64,000 bases of DNA from Balneolaceae bacterium (GTDB lineage: Bacteria > Bacteroidota > Rhodothermia > Balneolales > Balneolaceae), in the NCBI GenBank assembly GCA_017795005.1, contig CP051242.1, positions 1,550,001 to 1,614,000 on the forward strand, in the 5' to 3' direction. Both the position numbers and the translations under genes were made by a program. This document shows positions 32,265 through 41,535 of the stretch, one piece after another. Within the stretch, counting starts at the first letter, position 1, and each line of letters opens with the position of its first letter. Under the pieces are notes generated by a model. The model ran no database searches. It worked only from the letters and a program-made list of their open reading frames with translations, and was not told the origin of the DNA.

Positions 32265-34958
32265 ATGGCATCTATTGAAAAAAACATTGAAAAGTGGAAG
32301 AAAACACTAAAAAGAAATCCTTCCTTTGAAGAAAGCGATATTATGGAAATGGAATCCCATTTTCGTTCACTCATCGAAAAATATATGGAAGAAGGTTTCA
32401 ATGAAAAAGATGCTTTCGATAAGGCAGTCCAACAATTTGGTGAAATAGAAAAAGTAGGGGAGGATGTGTACAAAGTCAGAACCCCAAAACTGGTTGGGAA
32501 ACCATCATGGCAGGAATCAAAGTGGATACCATCATTGATTAGAAATTATTTCAAAACACTTGGCCGAAATATTTCCAGAAATAAGTTTTATACCACATTA
32601 AATCTGTCTGGTTTAACAATAGGGATTGCAACCTGTCTGCTTATCATTCTTTTCATCAAAGACGAAGTGAGTTACGATCGTTTCCATGAAAAAGCCGACC
32701 GCATTCACAGGGTTACATTAAAGTATGAAGTAGGAAGTCAAACCCATTGGGCAGCCATTGGACCGCCTGTTGCAAAAGGTTTAAAAGATGCCATTCCTGA
32801 AATTGAAGAAACAGTCAGAATGTATCCTATTGGAGGTAATTTCCATATCTTCGGCTATGAAAATAATCGTTATAAAGCTACAAAAGGAGTTTATACCGAT
32901 TCTTCTTTTTTCGATGTATTCAGCTACCCGTTAAAACATGGGGTTCCCGAAACTGCTTTGATTGAACCAGGAAGTGTAGTGCTGTCAGAAGAAATGGCTC
33001 AAGCTATTTTTGGCTCAGAAAATCCTATTGGCAAAGATATCCATATGACTGATTGGGGTAATATTTATTTCACGGTAACCGGGGTGTTGGAAAAAATGCC
33101 AACTAACACTCATTTCCCGTTCAACTATCTGGTTTCGATGAGTACTTTTTATGAGGTTACTTCAGGTCCGAACTGGAACCCCGATAACTCGTTAACATGG
33201 GCCGGGATGTACGAGTATGTGCTTTTAGACGAAGGCGTTAATCCTGGGCAAGTTGAAGCAAAACTTCCGGATTTCATTGATCAGTTTTTTGCTAGACTGG
33301 CTGATGGAGAAACAAAACCGTCTTCTATGGCAACCATGTACCTCCAGCCTCTAACCGATATTCATCTTTATTCAGATTTGGAAAAAGAATACAAAACTAA
33401 TAGCGATATGCGCTATGTCTACATTTTTTCCATAATTGCTGTATTTGTATTACTTATCGCTTGCGCTAATTTCATCAATTTAACAACGGCAAGAGCCAGC
33501 AACAGGATGAGAGAAATAGGTATTCGTAAAACCCTGGGAGCTGGACGTAAACAACTTGCTTTTCAGTTTCTGGGAGAATCGATATTACTTAGTCTGATTT
33601 CTTTTGTGCTCGCCTATGCTTTGACAGTTTTTCTACTCCCTTACTTAAATGAGATTACGGGAAAACAGTTTACCTTTGAGTTTACATCTGATCCGGTCTT
33701 GATACTTAGCTTCTTAGGCATTGCATTATTTTCAGGAATAATTTCTGGAATCTATCCATCCATTTATATGTCCGGATTTTCTCCTGTTAAAGTGTTAAAA
33801 GGAATAACTCCGAATAGTTCCAATAACGCGTTTCTAAGAAAAGGGTTGGTCGTTTTTCAGTTTGCCATCTCCATTTTTTTAATCATTGGCACGTTGATTG
33901 TTTACAATCAGCTTAATTTCTTAAGAACCGAGCAAATGGGCTTTGATAAGGAAGGAGTAATAAATATTCCAATCTTCGGGGATTTTGAAGAAATAGTGTA
34001 TGAAAATCCTGAATCCATTAAACAGGAGTTACAACGTAATCCGAATATTTTAAATGTATCCATATCCGGTGATTATCCCGGTAAAAGATTTAGTGTGGAA
34101 AGTGTTCGTTTGGATGGGCAAACAGAAGATGAAGAAACGTCGGTAAGAATAGCTGATGAGGGAATTGATTACGATTATATCCCAACCATGGGGATTAGTT
34201 TGTCAGAGGGAAGAAATTTTTCAAAAATGGCGCCAACCGATACCAATGCCTGGATTATAAATGAGGCTGCAGTTAAAAAACTTGGATTGGAAAACCCGGT
34301 TGGGAAAATACTCCATTGGGGAAGTTACTCAGGTCCAATCGTAGGAATTTCTGAAGACTTTAACTATATGTCTTTGCATACCGAAGTTGAAGCTTTGGTA
34401 ATGCCATTAACACCTGATTGGGGTGATTATTTATTTGTAAGGACTACAGCAGGTAAAACGAGTGAAGTGCTCGAATTTTTAGAAACCAGAATAGGTGAAT
34501 TGGCTCCATCAAATATTTTTGAATATAGTTTTCTAAGTGATGAATTTGATCAACTTTATCGGTCGGAAGATCAAATGAGTAGTGTATTCTGGTATTTTTC
34601 CTTAGTTGCTATTCTTATCGCCTGTCTGGGACTATTCGGTCTATCCACGTTTATCATTGATCAGCGTACGAAAGAGATTGGAGTTCGTAAAATTCTAGGA
34701 GCTTCAACAAAAAGTATTTTAGTTCTGGTTTCAAAGAGCTTCATTAAGTTGATTGCTGTAGCGTTTATTTTATCAGTTCCTATCGTTTATCTGATAATGA
34801 ACGAATGGCTAAGTTCATTTGCCTATAAAGCTGAAATAGGGATATGGATGTTTATTCTTGCTGGGATTTCTATCCTTCTTATTTCTTTAGCTACCATAGG
34901 ATTTCAGGCAATGAAATCTGCAATCTCTAAACCCGTAGAAGCTCTAAAAAGTGAATAA
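32265..34958 (+). CDS. FtsX/MacB-type ABC transporter permease with N-terminal prefix domain
   Basis: The 897 residues begin with an alpha-helical permease prefix domain (about 1-75; similar in kind to those found behind PadR genes). A first membrane helix lies near 108-130, followed by a MacB-type periplasmic core domain, an FtsX block of three helices (about 385-510) and a TM helix near 530. A second periplasmic core comes next, and a final FtsX block (about 765-890) contains TKEIGVRKILGAS, matching REIGIRKTLGAG in the first block. No ATPase is encoded here, so the partner lies elsewhere. Such proteins use cytoplasmic ATP hydrolysis to drive periplasmic movements, for export of peptides or drugs or for envelope stress. 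Its stop directly abuts the stop of the convergent GH20 gene, with no spacer. Confidence 0.9.
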   Translation: MASIEKNIEKWKKTLKRNPSFEESDIMEMESHFRSLIEKYMEEGFNEKDAFDKAVQQFGEIEKVGEDVYKVRTPKLVGKPSWQESKWIPSLIRNYFKTLGRNISRNKFYTTLNLSGLTIGIATCLLIILFIKDEVSYDRFHEKADRIHRVTLKYEVGSQTHWAAIGPPVAKGLKDAIPEIEETVRMYPIGGNFHIFGYENNRYKATKGVYTDSSFFDVFSYPLKHGVPETALIEPGSVVLSEEMAQAIFGSENPIGKDIHMTDWGNIYFTVTGVLEKMPTNTHFPFNYLVSMSTFYEVTSGPNWNPDNSLTWAGMYEYVLLDEGVNPGQVEAKLPDFIDQFFARLADGETKPSSMATMYLQPLTDIHLYSDLEKEYKTNSDMRYVYIFSIIAVFVLLIACANFINLTTARASNRMREIGIRKTLGAGRKQLAFQFLGESILLSLISFVLAYALTVFLLPYLNEITGKQFTFEFTSDPVLILSFLGIALFSGIISGIYPSIYMSGFSPVKVLKGITPNSSNNAFLRKGLVVFQFAISIFLIIGTLIVYNQLNFLRTEQMGFDKEGVINIPIFGDFEEIVYENPESIKQELQRNPNILNVSISGDYPGKRFSVESVRLDGQTEDEETSVRIADEGIDYDYIPTMGISLSEGRNFSKMAPTDTNAWIINEAAVKKLGLENPVGKILHWGSYSGPIVGISEDFNYMSLHTEVEALVMPLTPDWGDYLFVRTTAGKTSEVLEFLETRIGELAPSNIFEYSFLSDEFDQLYRSEDQMSSVFWYFSLVAILIACLGLFGLSTFIIDQRTKEIGVRKILGASTKSILVLVSKSFIKLIAVAFILSVPIVYLIMNEWLSSFAYKAEIGIWMFILAGISILLISLATIGFQAMKSAISKPVEALKSE

Positions 34959-36581
34959 CTACTTCCGGAGATGCTTTGCATAGTTAACACCTAAAATATC
35001 CAAACGATCAAAAGTGACCTGAAGACGTTCAAGGAATAATTCCCAGTTTCGTTGATCAACCGGAGACCAGAGAACTTCTGATAAGGCGATAGCTCTGGGA
35101 AAAGCCATATATTCAACTTTAGCTCCTGAGTGCATGTATTCAGTCCATACATTACCTTGGGATCCAATTACGTATTTTGCTTCTTCCTCGCTTAATTCTT
35201 CTGGAACGGGTTCATAACCATACACATCCTGAAGTGTAGTTAGTCCTCCAATAGAAATGGGTTCTTCAATAGTAGGTTCAGCCTGAAAATGATCGAAGTA
35301 ATTTGAGGCATTTGGAGTCATAATTACATCATGTCCCATTTTAGCAGCTTCTATTCCGCCTGATTCACCTCTCCAACTCATTACTGTTGCTCCCGGAGCT
35401 AATCCTCCTTCCATAATCTCATCCCAGCCAATAATCTGCCTTCCTTTACTATTTAAATATTGCTCAATTCGTTCAATAAAATAACTTTGAAGCTCGTGTT
35501 CATCTTTTAATCCTTCACGTTCTATCACTTGCTGGGCAATTGGACTTTCTTCCCATTGTTTTTTGGGAGCTTCATCACCACCTATATGAATGTATTCACT
35601 GGGGAATAATTCAATAACTTCATCCAGTACATCTTCCAGAAAAGAAAAGGTAGCTTCAGAAGGGCAGTAGATATCTTCGAATACTCCCCATGTTGTAGCT
35701 ACAGAATACTCCTTGTCAAAGCAACCAAATTCCGGATAAGCAGCTAAAGCCGCACTGGAATGTCCGGGCATTTCTATTTCAGGAATCACTGTAATATGTC
35801 GATCCGCTGCGTAAGCCACGATTTCTTTTACTTCTTCTTGAGTGTAAAATCCGCCATAACGGATTCCATCATATTTACCAGTGCCGTAATTGCCAATTAG
35901 GGTTGAATCTCTCCATCCTCCGATTTCTGTAAGCTTAGGATATTTCTTGATTTCAATTCTCCAGCCTTGATCTTCGGTTAAATGCCAGTGAAAGCGATTG
36001 TATTTATACATGGCCAGAAAATCGATGTAACGCTTTACAAACTCAACAGGAAAGAAATGTCGGGCTACATCCAAATGCATTCCACGGTATTCAAATCGTG
36101 GGACATCACTAATCTCAACTGCTGGTATTTCCCAATTGATATTATTTGGAACCAAAGAAGGATCGGTATGTTCAATTTCGGTTGGTAATAATTGCCTTAA
36201 ACTTTGTATCCCAAAAAATATACCCGCTCTTGAACCTCCGGATATAGTAACTCCCTGATTCGTTACAGAGAGAGAATAAGTTTCATCATGATCTATTTCA
36301 GAGCTGAGACTAAGTGATATAAAATCGGTTTTCGGTAATACATCAGAAATAATAATTGGGTATCCTTTCCAATTGGTAGCAAACAGAAGATCATTCAGGA
36401 ATTCTGCCTCGGAACGTAAGTCATCTGAAGAGATATAAATACTCAGGTTCTCGTTAAGGTTAAAACTACCAGGTTTTTCGCTGACTAATACTGGTTTTGG
36501 TATGATCTGAATATTTTGAAATGCTTGAAGAGGAGAGATGGTTAAAATGAAGGTGCCAAGTAGCAGCAATAATGTTTTCAT
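34959..36581 (-). CDS. Secreted beta-N-acetylhexosaminidase, GH20
   Basis: The 540 residues comprise a signal peptide (1-20), a GH20b N-terminal alpha/beta domain (about 22-160) and the catalytic barrel from PRFEYRGMHLDVARHF on. FHWHLTEDQGWR (197-208) and the catalytic pair D336-E337 in HIGGDEAPKKQW are intact, as are the MSWRGE and GSQGNVWTEY blocks. It removes terminal GlcNAc or GalNAc from chitin- or glycan-derived oligosaccharides in the periplasm by substrate-assisted catalysis. It lacks the extra C-terminal domains of some homologues. It may supply GlcNAc together with the GH3 enzyme at 61306-62448, although the genes are not adjacent. Confidence 0.95.
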   Translation of the reverse strand: MKTLLLLLGTFILTISPLQAFQNIQIIPKPVLVSEKPGSFNLNENLSIYISSDDLRSEAEFLNDLLFATNWKGYPIIISDVLPKTDFISLSLSSEIDHDETYSLSVTNQGVTISGGSRAGIFFGIQSLRQLLPTEIEHTDPSLVPNNINWEIPAVEISDVPRFEYRGMHLDVARHFFPVEFVKRYIDFLAMYKYNRFHWHLTEDQGWRIEIKKYPKLTEIGGWRDSTLIGNYGTGKYDGIRYGGFYTQEEVKEIVAYAADRHITVIPEIEMPGHSSAALAAYPEFGCFDKEYSVATTWGVFEDIYCPSEATFSFLEDVLDEVIELFPSEYIHIGGDEAPKKQWEESPIAQQVIEREGLKDEHELQSYFIERIEQYLNSKGRQIIGWDEIMEGGLAPGATVMSWRGESGGIEAAKMGHDVIMTPNASNYFDHFQAEPTIEEPISIGGLTTLQDVYGYEPVPEELSEEEAKYVIGSQGNVWTEYMHSGAKVEYMAFPRAIALSEVLWSPVDQRNWELFLERLQVTFDRLDILGVNYAKHLRK

Positions 36582-36720
36582 ACAGCTTTTTGTTTGGAAT
36601 CTAAGTGAAAATCAGTTCGCTAAAAAATCTATCAGGTAATTAGATTTTAAAATTGATCAAAGTCTGCATTTTCAAATCAAAAAATCCGCATCTTATAAGA
36701 CAATCTTAGACAGCTATTTC

Positions 36721-37827
36721 ATGATCATAACCATAGTACTTTTTATTGCCGGACTAGCAGCTCTTATTGCAGGTGCAGAATTATTTCTTAAGGCTGTCGA
36801 TCATTTTGGATTAAAGTGGGGTATTTCTCCATTAATAATGGGGCTTACTGTTGTTGCTTTTGCTACAGGAGCTCCGGAATTAGCTATCAGCATCAAAGCT
36901 GCTGCAAGTGGAAATGCAGACTTAGTACTAGGTAATATCATTGGCAGTAACATTGCAAATATTCTGCTCATACTTGGAATAACTTCACTTATTGCTCCTC
37001 TCAATATTACAAAAAGAGTCATTAAAATTGATGTTCCAATCGTAATTTTGGTAAGTGCGGTTCTATTTATTCTGGCGTTTGATGGAGAACTGACTACTCT
37101 AGATGGCACCATTCTAATTGCAGGATTTATTGCATACTCGGTCTTTACCTATTTTCAAATTCAAAAGGGGAAAGAGGAAGAAGGTATAGATGAAGTATTT
37201 CACTATGAGAAAAGTATTGACGAATTATCACAAGGGGCTTTTTTCTATTTCAAGAACGGCGGGTTTCTACTAGCCGGGTTGGGGTTAATTGTTCTGGGCT
37301 CAAATTGGATGGTTAACAGCGCAGTTTCAATAGCAACTTTTCTTGGTATTTCACAATTAGTTATTGGACTTACCATTGTTTCCATCGGAACATCGCTTCC
37401 CGAAGTGGCTACGTCTCTTGCTTCAGCAAGAAAGGGGAACGCCGACATTGCGGTAGCAAATGTTCTTGGTAGCAATCTTTATAACGTATTATTAACGCTT
37501 GGACTTACATTGATCATTGCTCCAAATGTACTTACAGTTTCTACTGATGCCATAAATCTGGATTTACCATTTATGGTGGCTGTTTCAATCGTCTGTATTC
37601 CGATTTTTATAGCTGGGTTTAATCTTACAAGGTTGGATGGATCTTTCTTTCTTTTATACTACGTTACTTACTTAAGCTATTTGGTACTTAAATCACTTGG
37701 CTCAGCTTATTCAGAATATATTGAGGTAGGAATGACCTTTTTAGTACTTCCTGTTACTGTGACTTATATGATTTGGAGAATCTTTTTGTATCGCAAAAAG
37801 TTAGTCTCAACTTTCATTGAAGATTAA
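36721..37827 (+). CDS. CaCA-family sodium/calcium (cation) exchanger, YrbG-like
   Basis: The 368-residue membrane protein has two inverted halves. The alpha-1 repeat reads GLTVVAFATGAPELAIS...GNIIGSNIANILLILG and the alpha-2 repeat GLTIVSIGTSLPEVATSL...ANVLGSNLYNVLLTLG, the ion-binding signatures of K+-independent Na+/Ca2+ exchangers. About ten hydrophobic helices are visible with a charged loop near residues 143-170. It exports Ca2+ or another cation using the Na+ gradient, which fits a marine host, as does the Na+/H+ antiporter following it. A 139-bp gap separates it from the divergent GH20 gene, and the two may share a promoter region. Confidence 0.94.
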   Translation: MIITIVLFIAGLAALIAGAELFLKAVDHFGLKWGISPLIMGLTVVAFATGAPELAISIKAAASGNADLVLGNIIGSNIANILLILGITSLIAPLNITKRVIKIDVPIVILVSAVLFILAFDGELTTLDGTILIAGFIAYSVFTYFQIQKGKEEEGIDEVFHYEKSIDELSQGAFFYFKNGGFLLAGLGLIVLGSNWMVNSAVSIATFLGISQLVIGLTIVSIGTSLPEVATSLASARKGNADIAVANVLGSNLYNVLLTLGLTLIIAPNVLTVSTDAINLDLPFMVAVSIVCIPIFIAGFNLTRLDGSFFLLYYVTYLSYLVLKSLGSAYSEYIEVGMTFLVLPVTVTYMIWRIFLYRKKLVSTFIED

Positions 37828-37962
37828 AGAACGATTTTTAAAAAAATATCTGTTAGTTGAAACGAAATGAGCAGATTACCTATAAATAATAATCAAATGG
37901 TACTCGGGACACATTATTCTTTTGTGTTTATAAAGCGTTGTTTAATTATTGATTGCCCACAA

Positions 37963-38013
37963 CATCATTTTGAAGAATGATGGAATTAGTTCGACTATAA
38001 AAAACAACTAATT
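37963..38013 (+). promoter_or_regulatory. Two tandem stem-loops in the leader of the nhaA gene
   Basis: CATCATT/AATGATG (37963-37969 with 37976-37982, loop of six) is followed at once by AATTAGTT/AACTAATT (37984-37991 with 38006-38013). They lie 28 bp before the nhaA start in a 214-bp gap. They may form a regulatory leader. No known riboswitch was recognised. Confidence 0.35.
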
Positions 38014-38041
38014 CACCAACATTCGATTAATTAAAAATACT

Positions 38042-39343
38042 ATGGCAAAATCTACTTCTACTCAGGAGCTTTCACCCGTAATGGAATTCATAAAAGCAGA
38101 ATCATTTTCAGGGATTTTGTTGATGATCTCAGCAGTTCTGGCTTTGGTTGTCGCAAATTCACCACTATCTGACTGGTACGTTCAACTGTTTCAGCTGAAG
38201 TTTACGGTTGGTTTTGATGGGGCTAATATCTCAAAACCACTTATTCTTTGGATAAATGACGGCCTGATGGCGATTTTCTTTTTATTGATTGGTTTAGAAA
38301 TAAAAAGAGAAGTCAAATTCGGAGAGCTTTCAACATTGCAATCTGCATTACTTCCTGTAATTGCAGCTTTCGGTGGAGCTTTAATACCGGGACTTATTTT
38401 CTTTGGATTTAATGCTGGAACTGAATTCATGGACGGCTGGGCAGTAGCAATAGCAACAGATATTGCTTTCGCAATTGGTGTGCTTGCATTACTTGGAAGC
38501 AGGGCCCCACTTTGGGCAAAAGTATTTCTTACAGCTGTAGCTGTAGTAGACGATTTAATCGCCGTTCTTGTAATTGCATTATTCTACACAAGCAAGATTT
38601 CGGTAATGGCTTTGGGTGTTTCAGCTGTAACTTTGATTATTCTTATCACGCTGAACCTTTCCAATGTCCGGTCTTTAGCAGTTTATGTAATCTTCGGTGT
38701 GATTTTATGGGTAGCTGTTCTGAAATCAGGCGTTCATGCTACTATTGCTGGCGTTTTATTAGGATTCCTGGTCCCTGCTACTTCACCCAGAGATCGTGAA
38801 AAAGTACTTGATGAAATAGAAGACGGTATAGATATGCTCAGGGAAGCAGAAGAAACTCCCGATGAGGAAGATGAAGAAGTGGCAATGCATATTTTAGAGG
38901 AAAGTATTGAACAGCTGGAAAGCCCACTCCATAAATTGGAGCACAAACTTCACCCATGGGTAGCTTATTTCATTATGCCAGTATTTGCTTTTGCAAATGC
39001 AGGTGTGGCATTATCAGTAGAACAAACAACGGCTGCATTCTCATCTACACTAACTTTAGGAATTCTGTTCGGACTTTTCTTAGGGAAACAAATTGGTATT
39101 ATGGGATCCGTTTGGATTTCTAGTAAACTTGGATTTGTGGAACTACCAAAAGACAAAAATGTATGGACGATTTTCTATGGAATTGCCTGTTTAACTGGTA
39201 TCGGATTTACAATGTCGTTATTTATTAGTGGACTGGCATTCACTGATCCTGCTTATATCGAATATTCTAAAGTCGGTATTTTTGTTGGTTCTTTGTTAAG
39301 TGGTTTTTTGGGCTATTTCTTCTTGAAGGTGAGACTGAAGTAA
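38042..39343 (+). CDS. nhaA: Na+/H+ antiporter NhaA
   Basis: The 433 residues match NhaA throughout: AESFSGILLMISAVLALVVANS at the N-terminus, GLEIKREV, the ATDIAFAIGVLALLG helix with D140, and the transport pair D170-D171 in AVAVVDDLIAVLVI, which correspond to the essential aspartates of the E. coli enzyme. An acidic cytoplasmic stretch (about residues 257-290, rich in Glu and Asp) between helices is longer than in E. coli and could be the pH-sensing or regulatory loop. It exchanges H+ for Na+ (or Li+) across the inner membrane. It has its own upstream gap with two hairpins. Confidence 0.96.
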   Translation: MAKSTSTQELSPVMEFIKAESFSGILLMISAVLALVVANSPLSDWYVQLFQLKFTVGFDGANISKPLILWINDGLMAIFFLLIGLEIKREVKFGELSTLQSALLPVIAAFGGALIPGLIFFGFNAGTEFMDGWAVAIATDIAFAIGVLALLGSRAPLWAKVFLTAVAVVDDLIAVLVIALFYTSKISVMALGVSAVTLIILITLNLSNVRSLAVYVIFGVILWVAVLKSGVHATIAGVLLGFLVPATSPRDREKVLDEIEDGIDMLREAEETPDEEDEEVAMHILEESIEQLESPLHKLEHKLHPWVAYFIMPVFAFANAGVALSVEQTTAAFSSTLTLGILFGLFLGKQIGIMGSVWISSKLGFVELPKDKNVWTIFYGIACLTGIGFTMSLFISGLAFTDPAYIEYSKVGIFVGSLLSGFLGYFFLKVRLK

Positions 39344-39407
39344 ATTCTAATTTTCTTATTTCTTTTATTTGATTTAATTAAAGTTAGTGTTAAATCAATG
39401 AGAGAAT

Positions 39408-40505
39408 ATGAAAACACTATTTTTTGTTTTTACGGTAGCTTTTCTGTGGACAGGATGTAATGTGTTCAATTCCGAGAAACAACCCAAAGAAGAGGCAGTC
39501 CGTCTTTTCAATTGGGAAAGCCCTGTTAGTCTTCAAACAGGGGTATTCAGAGGAGCTTCCGTTAATGATCTGGATCACTTATACGTTTTTGGAGAAAATA
39601 ACTGGTATAAATCTGAGAACTATGGTAAGAGTTTCCAACAATTCAATAACCCGGATGGTGTTTATTTCACTCATATAGACAGGCACTTTGGAAAGTATTA
39701 TGCAATTGGAACTCACGATGTAGAACATCCTGAATTCGGAGAACCCGACACCTCTCTTTTTATCCCTATTTGGCCAACGTATAGTTTTTTTAGTTCTGAA
39801 GATGGAAATAACTGGACTCAGGAATTCGGTAATTTTCAAATGAGAGCGTTCACTTTTTTAGATCAGAATACATTGCTGCTTTCAATAAATCATGGAACAA
39901 GAGTGTACAACTTATCAGATAGCAGTTATACTGATTCTGAATTTATTTTCTCTGACCTTACTGACTTAATAAATGTCTTCGTATTTGAAAACGATGAAAC
40001 AATTCTTGCAGGTGCTCATGATGGTATTCACAGATCAGAGGACAATGGATTAAATTGGGCTAAGATTACAGCCGGAAAAATGCATAGAGATTATGATCAC
40101 GTTGAAAAGATAGGTTTGCTACCGGATGGAACAATCATATTCTATGGAAGTGGATTTTATAGTACTACCGACAGGGGAGAAACGTGGCAATCAGTCAACC
40201 TTTCTTATATTTCAGAGGATGATAAGGAAGAAAAGATTTATGACTATGATGTCCATATTTCTGAAGAAGGATTTTACTATATAGCAGGAATTCACGGCTT
40301 TTACGTAGCACAAATTGACAGCCCAAATACAGTAAGAAGAATTTTAGAGTATTCTGATAGTTCATGGGAAATAAATTACAGAAGCAGATATGATGTTGTA
40401 CTCGGGTTTAGTAATGGGAACGTATTTCTGATAAATAAAGACCTTAATAAAGGATTGCCAGGTACTAAAATTCGGGATTTTACAGTATCAGATTTTGAAA
40501 ATTGA
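39408..40505 (+). CDS. Asp-box (BNR) beta-propeller lipoprotein of unknown role
   Basis: The 365-residue protein begins with a lipoprotein signal (lipobox ending WTGC, Cys17). It contains repeated Asp-box-like motifs SxDxGxxW (SSEDGNNWTQ, SEDNGLNWAK, STTDRGETWQS) spaced as in sialidase or Ycf48-like propellers. No sialidase catalytic residues are evident, so enzymatic activity should not be assumed. It probably sits at the outer membrane or in the periplasm. Its stop directly abuts the stop of the convergent glycosylase gene, and only 64 bp separate it from nhaA. Confidence 0.75.
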   Translation: MKTLFFVFTVAFLWTGCNVFNSEKQPKEEAVRLFNWESPVSLQTGVFRGASVNDLDHLYVFGENNWYKSENYGKSFQQFNNPDGVYFTHIDRHFGKYYAIGTHDVEHPEFGEPDTSLFIPIWPTYSFFSSEDGNNWTQEFGNFQMRAFTFLDQNTLLLSINHGTRVYNLSDSSYTDSEFIFSDLTDLINVFVFENDETILAGAHDGIHRSEDNGLNWAKITAGKMHRDYDHVEKIGLLPDGTIIFYGSGFYSTTDRGETWQSVNLSYISEDDKEEKIYDYDVHISEEGFYYIAGIHGFYVAQIDSPNTVRRILEYSDSSWEINYRSRYDVVLGFSNGNVFLINKDLNKGLPGTKIRDFTVSDFEN

Positions 40506-41453
40506 TTACCCTTTTGCCCGCTTTTCTTTTTCTTCTAAAATCCAGTTAACATAAAGAAACTCAAGAGCCGAACTTTCAAAACTTTTCCAGTTCGAAATAA
40601 GCTTTTGAAACTCTTCTTCACTTGTTGAATTAGGGTCTTCCCCATAACTCCAGATAATCCAGCGCCGCAATCCCTTTTCTTCTCCTTTTTTGATATTGCT
40701 GGGGAAAACTGCATCGGTTCGTCCCCGCATCATCATTAAATCCTGAGCTGCCGTTGGTCCAATCCCCTTAATATTAGTAAGAGTATTATAACATGTAACA
40801 GGATCACATGACTGCAGAAACTCCATTTCGGTATTTCCACCCACAATATTATTTGCGAGCTCAACCAAATACTGACCTTTACGAAGGGTGGGTCCCAGTT
40901 TTCTGATATTTGTCGGATCTGCTTTCATGAGCTGATAAGCTCTGGGCCATGCAGCGAGTGTTCCCCCTTTATATTCCAAAGCAGTTCCATAAGCCTCCCG
41001 GATAGCATACATCATTTTTTTAGCAGTAGGTTTGTGATTCATCTGCATTTCTACAATTCGGTTTTGAATATCCTCGAAAAGATTGGCGCGGGTCATTCTC
41101 TTCAACCCGTATAGAGAAGAAAGTTTGTCTCCTAATACAGGATCATTATGCGCCTGATCATATAAGGGACGAATATCCATATCAGTTCCGAAAATCTTGG
41201 AGAGACTCTTATTTGCTTCAGCAATTTCTTCCTTTGACAGAGACTCCAGCGATTCAATATTGAATTCAGGTGCATCCGGATCACCATTAAAGAATACAGT
41301 GACTATTACATCACGATCACCAACCGGTACTGGACGTGTAAAACCTTCTTCAAAAATATTTTCAGGATTATGTTCATGATCGAAATAGGATTGCACATCC
41401 AGGCAAAGAAACCAATCGTGGGGGGGAATAGATTTGAGCGTCCAGCTACTCAT
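40506..41453 (-). CDS. HhH-GPD-type DNA glycosylase-like protein, catalytic Asp apparently absent
   Basis: The 315 residues show a C-terminal helix-hairpin-helix region at about 222-265 (LTNIKGIGPTAAQDLMMMRG) after an N-terminal AlkA-like half (residues 1-90). In 3-methyladenine glycosylases, an Asp a few residues beyond the hairpin (the FPxxD position) is catalytic. Here the stretch is DAVFPSNIKKGEEKGLRRW, with S252-N253 at the place I would align to it and D247 somewhat earlier. The protein may thus be inactive, use another residue, or have shifted specificity. It likely still binds DNA. The gene's upstream gap is occupied by an inverted-repeat element that starts three bases before the ATG. 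Confidence 0.72.
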   Translation of the reverse strand: MSSWTLKSIPPHDWFLCLDVQSYFDHEHNPENIFEEGFTRPVPVGDRDVIVTVFFNGDPDAPEFNIESLESLSKEEIAEANKSLSKIFGTDMDIRPLYDQAHNDPVLGDKLSSLYGLKRMTRANLFEDIQNRIVEMQMNHKPTAKKMMYAIREAYGTALEYKGGTLAAWPRAYQLMKADPTNIRKLGPTLRKGQYLVELANNIVGGNTEMEFLQSCDPVTCYNTLTNIKGIGPTAAQDLMMMRGRTDAVFPSNIKKGEEKGLRRWIIWSYGEDPNSTSEEEFQKLISNWKSFESSALEFLYVNWILEEKEKRAKG

Positions 41454-41456
41454 ACT

Positions 41457-41535
41457 GAATTAGGAATAATTGAATATTGGAATTAGGAATATCAGAACGT
41501 ATCTGTTCTATTCCTAATTCCCATATTCCTAATTC
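41457..41535. repeat. Intergenic palindromic element, AATTAGGAAT family (copy A)
   Basis: Outer arms GAATTAGGAATA (41457-41468) and TATTCCTAATTC (41524-41535) enclose inner arms at 41479-41498 and 41505-41521, with the apex AGAAC-gtatct-GTTCT. It fills the space from the ATG of the glycosylase to the stop codon of the next minus-strand gene. Related to the element at 53104. Confidence 0.75.

Noticed and set aside
39408-40505. Calling the Asp-box propeller protein a sialidase
   Set aside because: Asp-boxes occur in many propellers and no catalytic Arg triad or FRIP motif was seen.
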